Part shown: in pieces, positions 8,807 to 17,460 of the stretch | Layout: each line of letters opens with the position of its first letter | How positions within the stretch are numbered: position 1 is the stretch's first letter | Assembly (NCBI GenBank): GCA_964517125.1 | Contig: CAZFBD010000010.1 | Span: forward strand, 1 to 64,000 | Reading direction: 5' to 3' | Source: SHLQ01 sp964517125 | GTDB taxonomy: Bacteria; Actinomycetota; Acidimicrobiia; Acidimicrobiales; SHLQ01 | DNA: 64,000 nt | The notes under the pieces: generated by a model | The model's database searches: none | The model's input: the letters and a program-made list of their open reading frames with translations, nothing else | Told to the model about the DNA's origin: nothing | Translations under genes and position numbers: made by a program

Positions 8807-11116
8807 TCAGAGGTTGAGCATCCTTCGCAACCGAATGGCGGACATTTCGAATGGCGTATCGCTTTGCGGGAACGTGTCGAGTAGGCGGATCAGATCCTCG
8901 CGGCGCGTGGGGTCTGCGGCTGCATCCACCGGGGTCATGTGAGCGAGGGCGGGAATTTGCTCGGTGATCCACGCGGCCTCGTGTTCGAGAATCACCCGCT
9001 CGAGAGCCTGCGCTTCGGGCGATCCCAGCTCAGGCGGCACATACGCCTCGTCAATATCAAGGTCGGCGGTTGTGATCTCGCCACGCTCGAGTTGTTCCAA
9101 GGTGTCGAGCAGCTCGGCTGCCTCGCCTGCCCCGAGGTGATCGACCATGGCCTCCGACAGTGCCACCCTTGGGCCCATCAACATCGACCCGTACCAGATG
9201 GCGAGCTTCGTCATTGTCACAACTGGGTCGGCCTCGTCGAGCGCTTCCAGCACGACATCGCGGCTTGCCATTTCGACGGCCAACGGATCCGCGTCGAAGA
9301 CCTGGGTGCGACCGGGCTCGCCGAGCCCTTCAGGGGAACCATCGACGAGTCGACCGAGCAAGTACTGGCCCGGCCGTGCGTCTCGAGAGCCCATGCGTTC
9401 GGTGATGTTGGAGACTTCGCCGCTGCGGACGCTCCGTAGTTCGATCGACTCGCCCGGGTCGACGCTGACAACTTCGTAGAGGTCACGCACGGTTTCAGAC
9501 TGCCTTTTGGCGAGCTCGAACTCGTCTGTCTCGAGCAAGACTCCGTAGCGCTGAAGGAAATCAACGCGTAGTCCTCCTTCGTGCAGCGCGAGCGCCAATG
9601 CAAACTCGAGGTAGGGCATCTGTGCAGGCCCGAGCGGTCCATCGCCAAAGATCAGCTTGAGGGTTGGCCGGACCCGTTCGACCTGCTCCTCCGTAGCCGT
9701 GAACCGCTGCACTTTGGCGTTGAGCCGAGCCCGCACGGGAAGGTCACTGGTGTTCGATTTGCCGTTGTGGCATGCCTTGAACTTGCGGCCAGATCCACAC
9801 GGACACGGCTCGTTCCTCCCAGCCTCGTACCGGGGAGCCTCAGGGGTTGGGGTCATGCTGGACGCCTCGTCAGCATCGAATCCGGCGCTGCGAAGGCGGC
9901 GTAGCGAGGCATCGAACGACCCCTCGTAGAACTCGATCTCGGCGAGCGCGAACTGCGCAAGACCGTAGCCAGGGTCGGATTGCACAGCGCGCTTGTACGA
10001 CTCGACTCCGTCGAGCGTGTTGCCTTGCTGAATCACCTGGTGACGGCCGATCAGGTAGTGCCCGGCTGCTGAGGTCGGGCGTTGGCAGTCGGCGACGTTG
10101 TCGAGGAACGCGAAATATCGCCCACCTTGGTCGAGGTCTCCGACCCAGTATTCGAACGCCTCGGCGACCACTGTGTGCGCAAGCGACCCTGCGATCTCGA
10201 TGAAGTCGAGGTCATGGTCGTCCGGTTGTTCAACGTATGTGCTGTACGCAGCGATGACCTGATCGAGTTCGAGTTCGCAACAAACGTCCAGGCTGAACAA
10301 CTCCGCCAGGTTTCCGGTGCGATCGCCCGACACAGCCGGGACAAACGACGGACGCCAGTCGTCGCCGGCCTTGCCGTACGACCCACCTCGATATTCGAAG
10401 CCAGCCTCGGTCATCAGCTCGGGGAAAGGCGGCACGGGCGATGTGAACGCGCCGGCGTCCCGCAGAAAGGTGTCGTAGGCAAGGAGCCACGCTTCATAGG
10501 AGAACCCTGGCTCGAGGTCGTCGAGCCAACGATGAATGAGCGTTCGTTCGAGCGAGGCGTCACCCAGTTCATCATCGTCTATCGCTGTCAGCGCGAAGCT
10601 CGAAGCACCGCGAGTAATGAGGCACAACGAGTCCGCCGTGAATTCGCTGAGCCAGCCATCGGGGCCCTGCCAGCAATCGGTTGCGGTGGCCCGATCGAGA
10701 GCGACTTCGACGGTCAGGTCACCGAAATCGGCGCGGTCGCCCTCGATGCCGTAGTCGAGGAACGCAAGGGCATCGTCGACGATGATGAAGTCGCCTTCGA
10801 CTTCACGTTGGGTGAGCCGATGGGTCAGCATTCGCCCTTCGAGCACCGAGAGCCCGTCGTACCATTTGAGGTCATCGTGGCTGTACATGAAGGGCGCGCG
10901 GTCGTAGAGGACGTCATCCACGAAGTTGGCGCGACCGGTCTCGGTGCGAAGATCCAGTTCAGGCAATTCAGGCTCAAGGTCGATCCACGGCGCGAAGACC
11001 GATTCATCGTGAAGTCGTTGGGCGAGCTCATTGGAGTCGAGCGGCGCTGCTGAGAGAATCGCCGCGCACTTCGAGGTGATCACCTCGATGGCACGTCGAC
11101 GTTGCTTGTCGTCCAT
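8807..11116 (-). CDS. Large SEC-C motif protein of unknown function
   Basis: A 769-residue cytosolic protein. Near residue 470 it has the zinc-binding SEC-C motif RNEPCPCGSGRKFKACHNG, as found at the end of SecA and in many stand-alone proteins that bind metal and sometimes ribosomes or SecB. It is preceded by a TPR-like helical stretch (QQGNTLDGVESYKRAVQSDP). The remaining roughly 450 N-terminal and 280 C-terminal residues match nothing I recognise. The start MDDKQRRRAIEV was chosen over one 18 codons upstream because GAAGGGG precedes it at good spacing. It heads a unit of up to three overlapping or abutting genes towards the gap at 8.1 kb. Confidence 0.75.
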   Translation of the reverse strand: MDDKQRRRAIEVITSKCAAILSAAPLDSNELAQRLHDESVFAPWIDLEPELPELDLRTETGRANFVDDVLYDRAPFMYSHDDLKWYDGLSVLEGRMLTHRLTQREVEGDFIIVDDALAFLDYGIEGDRADFGDLTVEVALDRATATDCWQGPDGWLSEFTADSLCLITRGASSFALTAIDDDELGDASLERTLIHRWLDDLEPGFSYEAWLLAYDTFLRDAGAFTSPVPPFPELMTEAGFEYRGGSYGKAGDDWRPSFVPAVSGDRTGNLAELFSLDVCCELELDQVIAAYSTYVEQPDDHDLDFIEIAGSLAHTVVAEAFEYWVGDLDQGGRYFAFLDNVADCQRPTSAAGHYLIGRHQVIQQGNTLDGVESYKRAVQSDPGYGLAQFALAEIEFYEGSFDASLRRLRSAGFDADEASSMTPTPEAPRYEAGRNEPCPCGSGRKFKACHNGKSNTSDLPVRARLNAKVQRFTATEEQVERVRPTLKLIFGDGPLGPAQMPYLEFALALALHEGGLRVDFLQRYGVLLETDEFELAKRQSETVRDLYEVVSVDPGESIELRSVRSGEVSNITERMGSRDARPGQYLLGRLVDGSPEGLGEPGRTQVFDADPLAVEMASRDVVLEALDEADPVVTMTKLAIWYGSMLMGPRVALSEAMVDHLGAGEAAELLDTLEQLERGEITTADLDIDEAYVPPELGSPEAQALERVILEHEAAWITEQIPALAHMTPVDAAADPTRREDLIRLLDTFPQSDTPFEMSAIRLRRMLNL

Positions 11117-11363
11117 GGACGTACCCCTTCCTACAGTCGCCCCGCCGATCGAGGAGAGCGACCAAGACACACAAGCTAGCGACGAGTTGTGTCATCGAAC
11201 CACCTGAGGTGAGGCCTTCGTAGTGGTCCAGTTGTTGTGCGCCGCTCAACGCAATGTGGAGTCGCTCTGTGGCCTTCTCCCCATACAGCTGGTTGAGACT
11301 GCGGGGCCACCACCAACACGTTGGTTGGATGCGACATCGCTGTGGCCGTCGACTTGCGCGTAG

Positions 11364-12218
11364 CTACGCCGCTGCGCCGACCACTGTGAGGTATCCGTCT
11401 TCGAGGGTCGGGGTGACGAGCGCTGCTCCCGGTGGTGCCGGGTTGTCGCCCAGGATCCGGTAGCGGCCATCGGCCTGGCGCCACGAGGCTCTTGCCCAGG
11501 CCGGAGCTTGCTCCGCCTGCACCCAGGTGCGGCCGGTTGCGGCCTTGGCCAGCGCGTCGGGCGAACCGACGAAACAGACCGAGCCGTGGTCGAGCACGAT
11601 GATCGTATCGCACACCGCGGCCTCGTCGGTGAGGTGGGTCGACATCACCACCGTCGCCTCCGTACGACGCTCGGCGACCAGGTCACGGATGCGGAACCGC
11701 TCGTCAGGATCGACTCCGGCTGCCGGTTCGTCGAGCACGATCAGCGACGGTTGACCGAGCAACGCCTGCGCCAACCCGAGGCGCTGCTTCATGCCACCCG
11801 AGAGCGAACCGACCGTGTCGTTCACGCGATCACGCAGGCCGACCAGGTCGAGCACGTGGAACACCCATTGCCGCCGCCGACGATCATCGCCGATGTCCTT
11901 CAGAACCGCGATGTAGTCGAGCGCATCAAACACCCTGGCCGACAGGGCAAAGCTCACCTGCTGCGGCTGATACCCGAGGCGCCGCCGAACCTCGATCCGG
12001 TCCGACTCGTGCGTGGGGTCCAGACCATCGATGAGGAGCGATCCGCTGTCGGGCTGCACCACCGTGGCCACACATCGCAGCAGCGTTGTCTTGCCCGCAC
12101 CATTCGGACCCAGCACCGCGACCAGGCCGCCCTGCACAGCCAGGTCCACGCCGGCCAAGGCCGGGCGATCACCAAAGCTCTTCACCAGGCCGGTGCCAAG
12201 AAGCTGGGTGGCGGTCAC
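11364..12218 (-). CDS. ABC transporter ATP-binding protein
   Basis: A 284-residue nucleotide-binding subunit with Walker A GPNGAGKTTLL, signature LSGGMKQRLGLAQ, Walker B LIVLDEPAAGVDP and the switch His in VVMSTHLTDE. The DrrA/CcmA-like arrangement suggests an exporter. About 70 extra C-terminal residues follow the ATPase fold. Its ATG overlaps the stop of the permease gene (ATGA), so it is the third gene of an operon with a sigma factor and a membrane protein. The 247 bp to its right, up to the SEC-C gene start, hold no gene that I can support. Confidence 0.9.
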   Translation of the reverse strand: MTATQLLGTGLVKSFGDRPALAGVDLAVQGGLVAVLGPNGAGKTTLLRCVATVVQPDSGSLLIDGLDPTHESDRIEVRRRLGYQPQQVSFALSARVFDALDYIAVLKDIGDDRRRRQWVFHVLDLVGLRDRVNDTVGSLSGGMKQRLGLAQALLGQPSLIVLDEPAAGVDPDERFRIRDLVAERRTEATVVMSTHLTDEAAVCDTIIVLDHGSVCFVGSPDALAKAATGRTWVQAEQAPAWARASWRQADGRYRILGDNPAPPGAALVTPTLEDGYLTVVGAAA

Positions 12219-12925
12219 AGCCGCACCGCCAACAAATCGAAGCGGTCACGTCGCTGCCACATGACCACGAACGCCGCCACTGAACCGAGCAGATACAGCA
12301 CCTGCGCAGGAGCAGTGAATGCAGCCAACCGGTCGGCGGCCGCACCATTCACCACAAGCAGAAACAACAGCCACGCGCCAGCCGTGACTGCTGCCGCCTT
12401 ACGAGGCGAGAGCCATGTCGATACCGCAAGCGTGCCGAAGGTGAGCGCCAACGACGGCAACAGCCACGCCACCGCCCACAAACCGGAAGCTGGGTTCAGT
12501 AGTGCCGCAACCGTCAGGAACAGCATCGAGACAATCAGAATCACGGCCGCACGGGTGAGCACCAGCGTGAGACCCCGCATGGGAGTGGCCACACCGATCT
12601 CGTGGCTGGGGTCCGCCTCCACCCCGTAGGCGAACGACACGCCCAACACCGGGATCAACGGCGCCAACGCCAGGAAGCCAAGAAGGTTCTCGGCACTCGT
12701 GGCCGTGTCGCCGGCAATCAGCGCCACGAACATCACGATGGCGATCGCCACGAACCACGCCCGACGCAAACCGGGAGTCGCCAACGCCACCCGGGTCAGA
12801 TGAGCGGGCACCCCAAGCCGGCGCACCAACCGCTCCACGCGGCTCGGCACCGGAACATCGAGCTCGACCGTGATGGCCTGCCAGTTCCGCTCGATGCGGG
12901 CGGGATCGACAATGGGAGCACTCAT
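12215..12925 (-). CDS. ABC transporter permease-like membrane protein
   Basis: A 236-residue protein with about six hydrophobic segments after a 65-residue cytosolic start (IERNWQAITVEL, VERLVRRLGVP). The first membrane segment is AWFVAIAIVMFVALIAG. Gene order and ATGA overlaps on both sides (sigma factor before, ATPase after) indicate that it is the membrane partner of the ATPase. The soluble start could also interact with the sigma factor, as an anti-sigma region would, but no zinc motif is visible. Confidence 0.75.
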   Translation of the reverse strand: MSAPIVDPARIERNWQAITVELDVPVPSRVERLVRRLGVPAHLTRVALATPGLRRAWFVAIAIVMFVALIAGDTATSAENLLGFLALAPLIPVLGVSFAYGVEADPSHEIGVATPMRGLTLVLTRAAVILIVSMLFLTVAALLNPASGLWAVAWLLPSLALTFGTLAVSTWLSPRKAAAVTAGAWLLFLLVVNGAAADRLAAFTAPAQVLYLLGSVAAFVVMWQRRDRFDLLAVRL

Positions 12926-13455
12926 GTCAGAATCTCCTGGAGTTGGGTGCGAGCCCGCATCATTCGGGTCTTCACCGTGCCTTGCGGAACACCGAGCAGC
13001 CGGGCCGCCTCTTTCGTACTGAGACCATCGATCGCCGTGGCGACCATGACGGCCTGAAGGTCGGGTTCGAGCTGGCGTAGCGCACTCGGCAACGGACCGT
13101 GCGCTCCGCTCGACACGAACGTCTCCTCGAAACTCACCGCGCCAGCCGTGATGGAATCCGGGGCGACCGGGACGGCCTTGGTCTTGCGCAGCTGATCGAT
13201 CAGCTTGCGAATGGCAATGCCCCACAACCACGCGGCCACCGCACCCTGACCTCGGTACGTGCCGGGCTTTCGCCACACGACCACGAACGTGTCCTGAATG
13301 GCAATGTCCACCATGTCCGGATCCGAACACCGCGTCTGCAAACGCTGCGCCAGCCAAAGAGCGTTGCGACGATAGAGCTGTTCCAGCGCGCTACGGTCCT
13401 GGCGCGCAATGCGAGCCAGCAGGGCTTCGTCCTCGCCGCGTTGTTCGTCCATCAC
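12922..13455 (-). CDS. ECF-type RNA polymerase sigma factor
   Basis: A 177-residue sigma-70 family protein. Region 2 (residues about 15-85) includes DMVDIAIQDTFVVVWRKPGTY and the promoter-melting WLWGIAIRKLIDQLRK. Region 4 (about 125-175) has the helix-turn-helix LSTKEAARLLGVPQGTVKTRMMRA. It is the first gene of a three-gene operon with an ABC permease and ATPase, which are the likely target or sensor module. No typical anti-sigma factor gene is next to it. Confidence 0.92.
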   Translation of the reverse strand: MMDEQRGEDEALLARIARQDRSALEQLYRRNALWLAQRLQTRCSDPDMVDIAIQDTFVVVWRKPGTYRGQGAVAAWLWGIAIRKLIDQLRKTKAVPVAPDSITAGAVSFEETFVSSGAHGPLPSALRQLEPDLQAVMVATAIDGLSTKEAARLLGVPQGTVKTRMMRARTQLQEILT

Positions 13456-13472
13456 ATCTCTGTCGTGCCAGC

Positions 13473-13487
13473 GAACCGAAACGGTTC
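13473..13487. promoter_or_regulatory. Inverted repeat upstream of the sigma factor gene
   Basis: GAACCG-AAA-CGGTTC is a perfect 6-bp inverted repeat 17 bp upstream of the sigma factor start. Read on the minus strand, GAACC followed after about 17 nt by CGACA also resembles an ECF -35/-10 pair, so this may be an autoregulated promoter. Confidence 0.4.
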
Positions 13488-13554
13488 ACGGTTTGATGAC
13501 CTTTTCTCTGAGGCCATCCTTTCGCACATTCCCCATCGGCGGCAGAGGAGCCGG

Positions 13555-13576
13555 AAGTAGGCCAAACGGCCTACTT
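13555..13576. repeat. Perfect 9-bp inverted repeat (hairpin)
   Basis: AAGTAGGCC and GGCCTACTT flank an AAAC spacer. It lies in the 263-bp divergent region between the sigma factor and toxin-antitoxin locus 2. It could be a regulator site; there is no long T-run for a classical terminator. Confidence 0.5.
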
Positions 13577-13700
13577 GTTTGCGCCAGTGTCACACCACCG
13601 CGGCATGCTCGTGCCAAGGCCTTCGGCAGAGCGGCGTCGAGCTCAGCCCGTCATAGGAGAAGAACCGAGAGAGAACCACGTGCTTGCCGAAGAACCCAAG

Positions 13701-13719
13701 TGCTTGCATACTGCAAGCA
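13701..13719. promoter_or_regulatory. Palindromic operator of toxin-antitoxin locus 2
   Basis: TGCTTGCATACTGCAAGCA is an 8-bp inverted repeat around TAC. Its last base is the A of the antitoxin ATG, and it contains CATACT six nucleotides before that ATG, so it would cover both the -10 box and the start of a leaderless transcript. It differs from the locus 1 operator only by a symmetric T/A exchange in both arms. Confidence 0.7.
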
Positions 13720-13952
13720 TGACGAATGTGCTCATCCGAGATGTGCCCGACGACGTCCACGGAGAACTCCTCCGCCGCGCCGAGGCCGCGGGCCAGTCGC
13801 TGCAGCAGTACCTGCGGAGCGAACTGCAGCGTCTCGTCTCCCGTCCGACCATGGCAGAGATCCTCGACCGACTCGACAGAGAGGCATCCGCAACCATCGG
13901 GTTCGACGAGGCCCTGGCAGCTCGAGACGAGGCACGCAATGGCGGTCATTGA
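13719..13952 (+). CDS. FitA/VapB-type ribbon-helix-helix antitoxin, locus 2
   Basis: A 77-residue antitoxin, same length and domain plan as that of locus 1: NVLIRDVPDDVHGELLRRAE then GQSLQQYLRSELQRL, and an acidic, variable C-terminus. The ATG at 13719 lies directly at the end of the palindrome with no ribosome-binding site, which points to a leaderless message. It overlaps the toxin gene by 14 bp. Confidence 0.88.
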   Translation: MTNVLIRDVPDDVHGELLRRAEAAGQSLQQYLRSELQRLVSRPTMAEILDRLDREASATIGFDEALAARDEARNGGH

Positions 13953-14337
13953 TTCATCTGTGCTCGTCAACGCTCTCGCCGATGGCGGCGACGATGGCAA
14001 AGAGGCGCGGAACGCACTCCGATCCCACGAAACGCTCGTCGCACCCGACCTGCTCGACGTCGAAACCGTGTCGGGCCTGCGCAGACAGTGGAAGCAGGGA
14101 CGACTCACCGACGACGCCTTCAAATCTGCAGTCAACGACCTTCAGATGATGCCAATCGACCGACTTCCCAGCATTGGACTGCTCTCTCGTGCGTACGAGC
14201 TCCGCCACACCGTGAGCTCCTACGACGCCATGTACGTCGCTCTGGCCGAGGCCCTCAATCGGCCGCTCGTGACTGCGGACCAACGGCTCGCTTCAGCAAA
14301 CGGCCCGAGGTGCTCGTTTGAGGTGCTCGGCCGATGA
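13939..14337 (+). CDS. vapC: VapC-type PIN-domain ribonuclease toxin, locus 2
   Basis: A 132-residue PIN toxin. Catalytic acids are D5 (VIDSS), E42 (DVETVSGL), D96 (SYDAMY) and D114 (VTADQRL), at nearly the same positions as in the locus 1 toxin, to which it is clearly related. It begins inside the antitoxin gene and should be translated with it. It is expected to be an RNase inhibited by the preceding antitoxin. Confidence 0.9.
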   Translation: MAVIDSSVLVNALADGGDDGKEARNALRSHETLVAPDLLDVETVSGLRRQWKQGRLTDDAFKSAVNDLQMMPIDRLPSIGLLSRAYELRHTVSSYDAMYVALAEALNRPLVTADQRLASANGPRCSFEVLGR

Positions 14338-14430
14338 AGGCCACCAACGAGCGGCCTCCAGCAGATGGGCCGAATGGCCCAAATCGGCATGGTCGTGAAC
14401 CGGTCGGCGCCTTCGCTGCGACAGAGGGGC

Positions 14431-15570
14431 ATGACTGACACACTCATCCCGCCGCCGGCGCCTCGTGCCGCGCAGACCACGCCCCCGCCGCCGGCTCCCG
14501 GCGCAATGCCCACATCACTCGGCCCGCCGCCGCTCGCCACATCGAAGCTCCGGCGACGAATCGGCATCCTCGGGCACATCGCCTTCGTGGCTGGCGGTAT
14601 CGGACTGTCCATGCAGATCGATAGCAGCATCTTCACCACCATCATCATTCTGTTCGTGATCCTCGCCCCGTTCGAGAAGCTCTACCCCCGAGAGAAAGGC
14701 CAAAAGTGGCGGCGCCCGCTGGTCGCCAACGACATCAGCTTTGCACTCATGAACCCGGTGCTGAACGTGATCGGCGGAACCGTCTTCATCCTCATTGGCG
14801 GCCTCAGCCTGTTCTGGCTGCCGGGCCTGGCGCTCCGCCCCTTGGTCGCCATGATCCCCGGCTGGGCGCTGCCGATCGTCGCCTTCGCCCTGTTCGACTT
14901 CCTCGGCTACTGGACCCACCGCTGGGCCCACGAGGTGCCATTCCTGTGGCGCTTCCACGCCGTACACCACTCCCCCGAACACATGGACTGGGTCAGCGGC
15001 TTTCGCATCCACCCCTTCGACGGCATCCTCATCGGCCCCGCCGTGCTCTTCGTCCTCGCCGCTGGCTTCGACGCCGAACTCACCGGTCTGCTGGCGGTCG
15101 TGCAGATCGTCCTTGGGCTGTTCTTCCATGCGAACGTCCGGGTTCGCTGGCGCCGCATCGACAAGGTCGTGGCCAACCCCGAGTTCCACCATTGGCACCA
15201 CGCCAACGAAGCCGACGCCATTGGCCACAACTATGCCCCCAGCCTTCCGCTGTGGGACCTCGCCTTCGGCACCTTCTTCATGCCCAAACACAGCAGCGGC
15301 CGACGCCCCAAGAACTACGGCATCGACGAGTACCTGCCCACCACGATGGTCGGCCAGCTCAGCTACCCGCTCCGAGGCGCCCGCCAATACGTGAGCCTGT
15401 GGCGCCACCCCATCAAGGCCACGAAGCTCGGTGTCCGCGGCCTGCGGAAACTGCTGGGCGACGTGTGGTCCGCCAGCCGCCGCCCCACCCATTCCGTCCG
15501 CCGCAACACCGTGCCCGGTTCGTCGTCCACCAACTCGAGCCTCTTCGACAAGGAGCCGGCTGCGACCTAG
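14431..15570 (+). CDS. Sterol desaturase/fatty acid hydroxylase superfamily membrane protein
   Basis: A 379-residue integral membrane di-iron oxygenase. After a proline-rich start there are about four membrane segments, and the three histidine clusters of the family are present: HRWAHEVPFLWRFHAVHH (HxxxH and HxxHH) and FHHWHHANE (HxxHH). Such enzymes hydroxylate or desaturate lipids, hopanoids or carotenoids; the substrate cannot be read from sequence. The start MTDTLIPPPAP follows GAGGGG. The last 60 residues are basic and probably disordered. Confidence 0.88.
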   Translation: MTDTLIPPPAPRAAQTTPPPPAPGAMPTSLGPPPLATSKLRRRIGILGHIAFVAGGIGLSMQIDSSIFTTIIILFVILAPFEKLYPREKGQKWRRPLVANDISFALMNPVLNVIGGTVFILIGGLSLFWLPGLALRPLVAMIPGWALPIVAFALFDFLGYWTHRWAHEVPFLWRFHAVHHSPEHMDWVSGFRIHPFDGILIGPAVLFVLAAGFDAELTGLLAVVQIVLGLFFHANVRVRWRRIDKVVANPEFHHWHHANEADAIGHNYAPSLPLWDLAFGTFFMPKHSSGRRPKNYGIDEYLPTTMVGQLSYPLRGARQYVSLWRHPIKATKLGVRGLRKLLGDVWSASRRPTHSVRRNTVPGSSSTNSSLFDKEPAAT

Positions 15571-15649
15571 GGAAGGTGGTGCTGTCACACCAGGCCGCAT
15601 GGATATGGAGGTGATGCACGAGCCGGGTCTTGGCGGACCATCCATGCCT

Positions 15650-15668
15650 ACGTATGCTCAACGTATGC
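15650..15668. promoter_or_regulatory. Direct repeat at the start of toxin-antitoxin locus 3
   Basis: ACGTATGC occurs at 15650-15657 and again at 15661-15668, one helical turn apart. The second copy includes the antitoxin ATG. It is a candidate autoregulatory site. Confidence 0.4.
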
Positions 15669-15922
15669 CTGTTGATGATGTGGCGAAGCCGAAACGCAAA
15701 GCCATGTTCCTGAGCCCGCAAGCGCTCAGCGACCTGGCCGAGCTTTCGGCGACCCGGCGCACCGAACGCGAAGCGGTCGAAGAAGCGCTGGCACTCCTCG
15801 TCGAACGCGAACGCCAGAACACTGGGCTCGACGAGTTCATCGCATGGGCCAAGAACGAGTGGGGTGAGGCAACACCCGAAGAAGAAGAACGCGCCGCCAA
15901 GATCCTCAACGAGCTCACCTAG
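15665..15922 (+). CDS. Antitoxin of a PIN-type toxin, locus 3
   Basis: An 85-residue acidic protein with a helical DNA-binding-like N-terminal half (MFLSPQALSDLAELSATRRT) and an acidic end (TPEEEERAAKILNELT). It abuts and overlaps by one base a PIN-domain gene, the usual antitoxin position. ATG at 15665 was chosen because the upstream repeat extends into it; ATG at 15644 would add MPTYAQR. Confidence 0.75.
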   Translation: MPVDDVAKPKRKAMFLSPQALSDLAELSATRRTEREAVEEALALLVERERQNTGLDEFIAWAKNEWGEATPEEEERAAKILNELT

Positions 15923-16278
15923 TGATCCTCGACGCCGGCGTCTTCATCGCTCTCGAGAATCCTTCGCAGCGACGTGTGGTGATCAAGATCCTCGAGGCAA
16001 TCAGGACTCGCGATGAACCCATACGCACGACCAAACCCGTGCTCGCTCAAGCGTGGCGGGACCCAGCTCGGCAGGTGCCGATGACTCGGCTCGTCAACAG
16101 CATCGGAGTACTTCCGTTCGGCGACTCCCAGGCGGTCGGGCTTCGGTGCGCCCGATCAGGCACAAGTGATGTGGTCGACGCCGACCTCGCAACATGGGCC
16201 GAGGCGCTCGGCGAAACCATCCTCACCACCGACCCAGACGACATGACCAAGCTCGGTGCAACGCACGTCTCCCTCTGA
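15922..16278 (+). CDS. PIN-domain toxin, locus 3
   Basis: A 118-residue PIN-domain protein starting at GTG, whose G is the last base of the antitoxin TAG. The fold is marked by MILDAGVFIALE (D4), a central VLAQAWRDP, TSDVVDADLATWA and ILTTDPDD. These motifs are shared with the locus 4 toxin (LDAGALVALE, LGQAWRGG, LSDVIDAAV, ITSDPDD), so the two form a second pair of related toxins, different from loci 1 and 2. It is a probable RNase. Confidence 0.8.
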   Translation: MILDAGVFIALENPSQRRVVIKILEAIRTRDEPIRTTKPVLAQAWRDPARQVPMTRLVNSIGVLPFGDSQAVGLRCARSGTSDVVDADLATWAEALGETILTTDPDDMTKLGATHVSL

Positions 16279-16350
16279 AGGCGCCCGCTCAGACTCACTG
16301 GGGCCAGCCCCGAATGGAGCAGTCGGGAATGCAAGCGCGGCGTCGGCTTC

Positions 16351-17286
16351 TCAGGCTCTGACGACAACACCCACCGCCCTGCCATCGACGACGTGGTGCT
16401 GCACCTGACAGCTGCCATCGCCGCCGAGATGGAGCCGAACTGCCCGGCCGTCGAACACACCGTCTCCGCCAAGTGTGGCCATGCGGTGGGTGAACCTGGC
16501 ATCGCTTGCCGCGGCGACATCGGCGACGCACAGCGTTGCCCCTTCCACCGGCACGGGGCCCCCTGCGTTGCCCAAGTCCGCGTCGCCATCGAGCCAACGG
16601 CGCAAACCGTGCTCTGCGTGGACCGCCACCAACATGTCATCGTCAGCGCCGTCGAGCTGCGTGCAGCCGTAGGCAAACCACACCCCTGACGCCGCAGTAG
16701 CGGTGCGTTCGACGCCCTCCGCACCCGCACCGATCTCAGCATCAACCCAAATCGCACCCAAGGTTTGCATCGCCGGCACGGAGGGAATGTCGGCGTCCGA
16801 TGGAAGCTCCGCGGACCGATCCACCAGCAGGTCAGCCGGCGCCGGCGATCCGCCCATTCGCTTCGCGAGGCGAGAGCGGATCGTCCCGAAGGTCACCCCA
16901 AGGGCCACCGCCAACTCGTTGAACACCAGTTCCTCGAAACGCTTCTGGTTCTGCGTCTCGGCCGCTTCGTTCCGCTGATCGTGCAGGATTGCCCGAAGCG
17001 CGTCGACCTGCTCGTCGGGCGTTCCGCTGTCGTACACGTCCAGGTAGTGAACCGACCGCTTCGACTCCCGCTCCTGGCTGAACGATTCCGGCGCCAGAAG
17101 GAGCCGCTCAAAGAGACGTGTCGCCTCCTCCTCGGAGACGATCGGGCGAAGCAGGTCGTAGTCCTCGGCGTCGACCTCGAACTTGTCGCCGTCCAAGTCG
17201 GCAACCTCGAGCGCCGGAGGCGGCACCTCTACCCGCACCACGCCAACTCCGGCGAACACGACGTTCGTCCCAATCTGCAAGTCCAT
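16351..17286 (-). CDS. CarD-like domain protein
   Basis: A 311-residue protein. Residues 1-55 (LQIGTNVVFAGVGVVRVEVP, then DGDKFEVDAEDYDLLRPIVS) resemble the CarD/CdnL/TRCF RNA-polymerase-interacting domain. A helical segment (residues 60-140) with TIRSRLAKRMGG follows. The C-terminal 130 residues form a separate unknown domain ending in HVVDGRAVGVVVRA. The start MDLQIG was chosen because GGAGGTGG lies just upstream. It could modulate transcription, but the C-terminal domain is not typical of CarD. Confidence 0.6.
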   Translation of the reverse strand: MDLQIGTNVVFAGVGVVRVEVPPPALEVADLDGDKFEVDAEDYDLLRPIVSEEEATRLFERLLLAPESFSQERESKRSVHYLDVYDSGTPDEQVDALRAILHDQRNEAAETQNQKRFEELVFNELAVALGVTFGTIRSRLAKRMGGSPAPADLLVDRSAELPSDADIPSVPAMQTLGAIWVDAEIGAGAEGVERTATAASGVWFAYGCTQLDGADDDMLVAVHAEHGLRRWLDGDADLGNAGGPVPVEGATLCVADVAAASDARFTHRMATLGGDGVFDGRAVRLHLGGDGSCQVQHHVVDGRAVGVVVRA

Positions 17287-17425
17287 CGCCACCTCCGCTC
17301 GCCACACCGTAGCCATGCGCCCGTTCGACCTCCAGCGGCAACAGAAGCTGACAGCGACTGTCATACCCGTGCGCCAGGCTCCGATACATGGGCGAGGACC
17401 AAGTGACCAGCGAGTATTACATCAG

Positions 17426-17438
17426 TATGATGATCATA
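17426..17438. promoter_or_regulatory. Palindromic operator of toxin-antitoxin locus 4
   Basis: TATGAT-G-ATCATA is a perfect 6-bp inverted repeat 22 bp upstream of the antitoxin ATG, in an AT-rich patch. It is a probable autoregulatory site, unrelated in sequence to those of loci 1 and 2. Confidence 0.6.
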
Positions 17439-17460
17439 TTCAGATCATGGGAGTCGCAGG

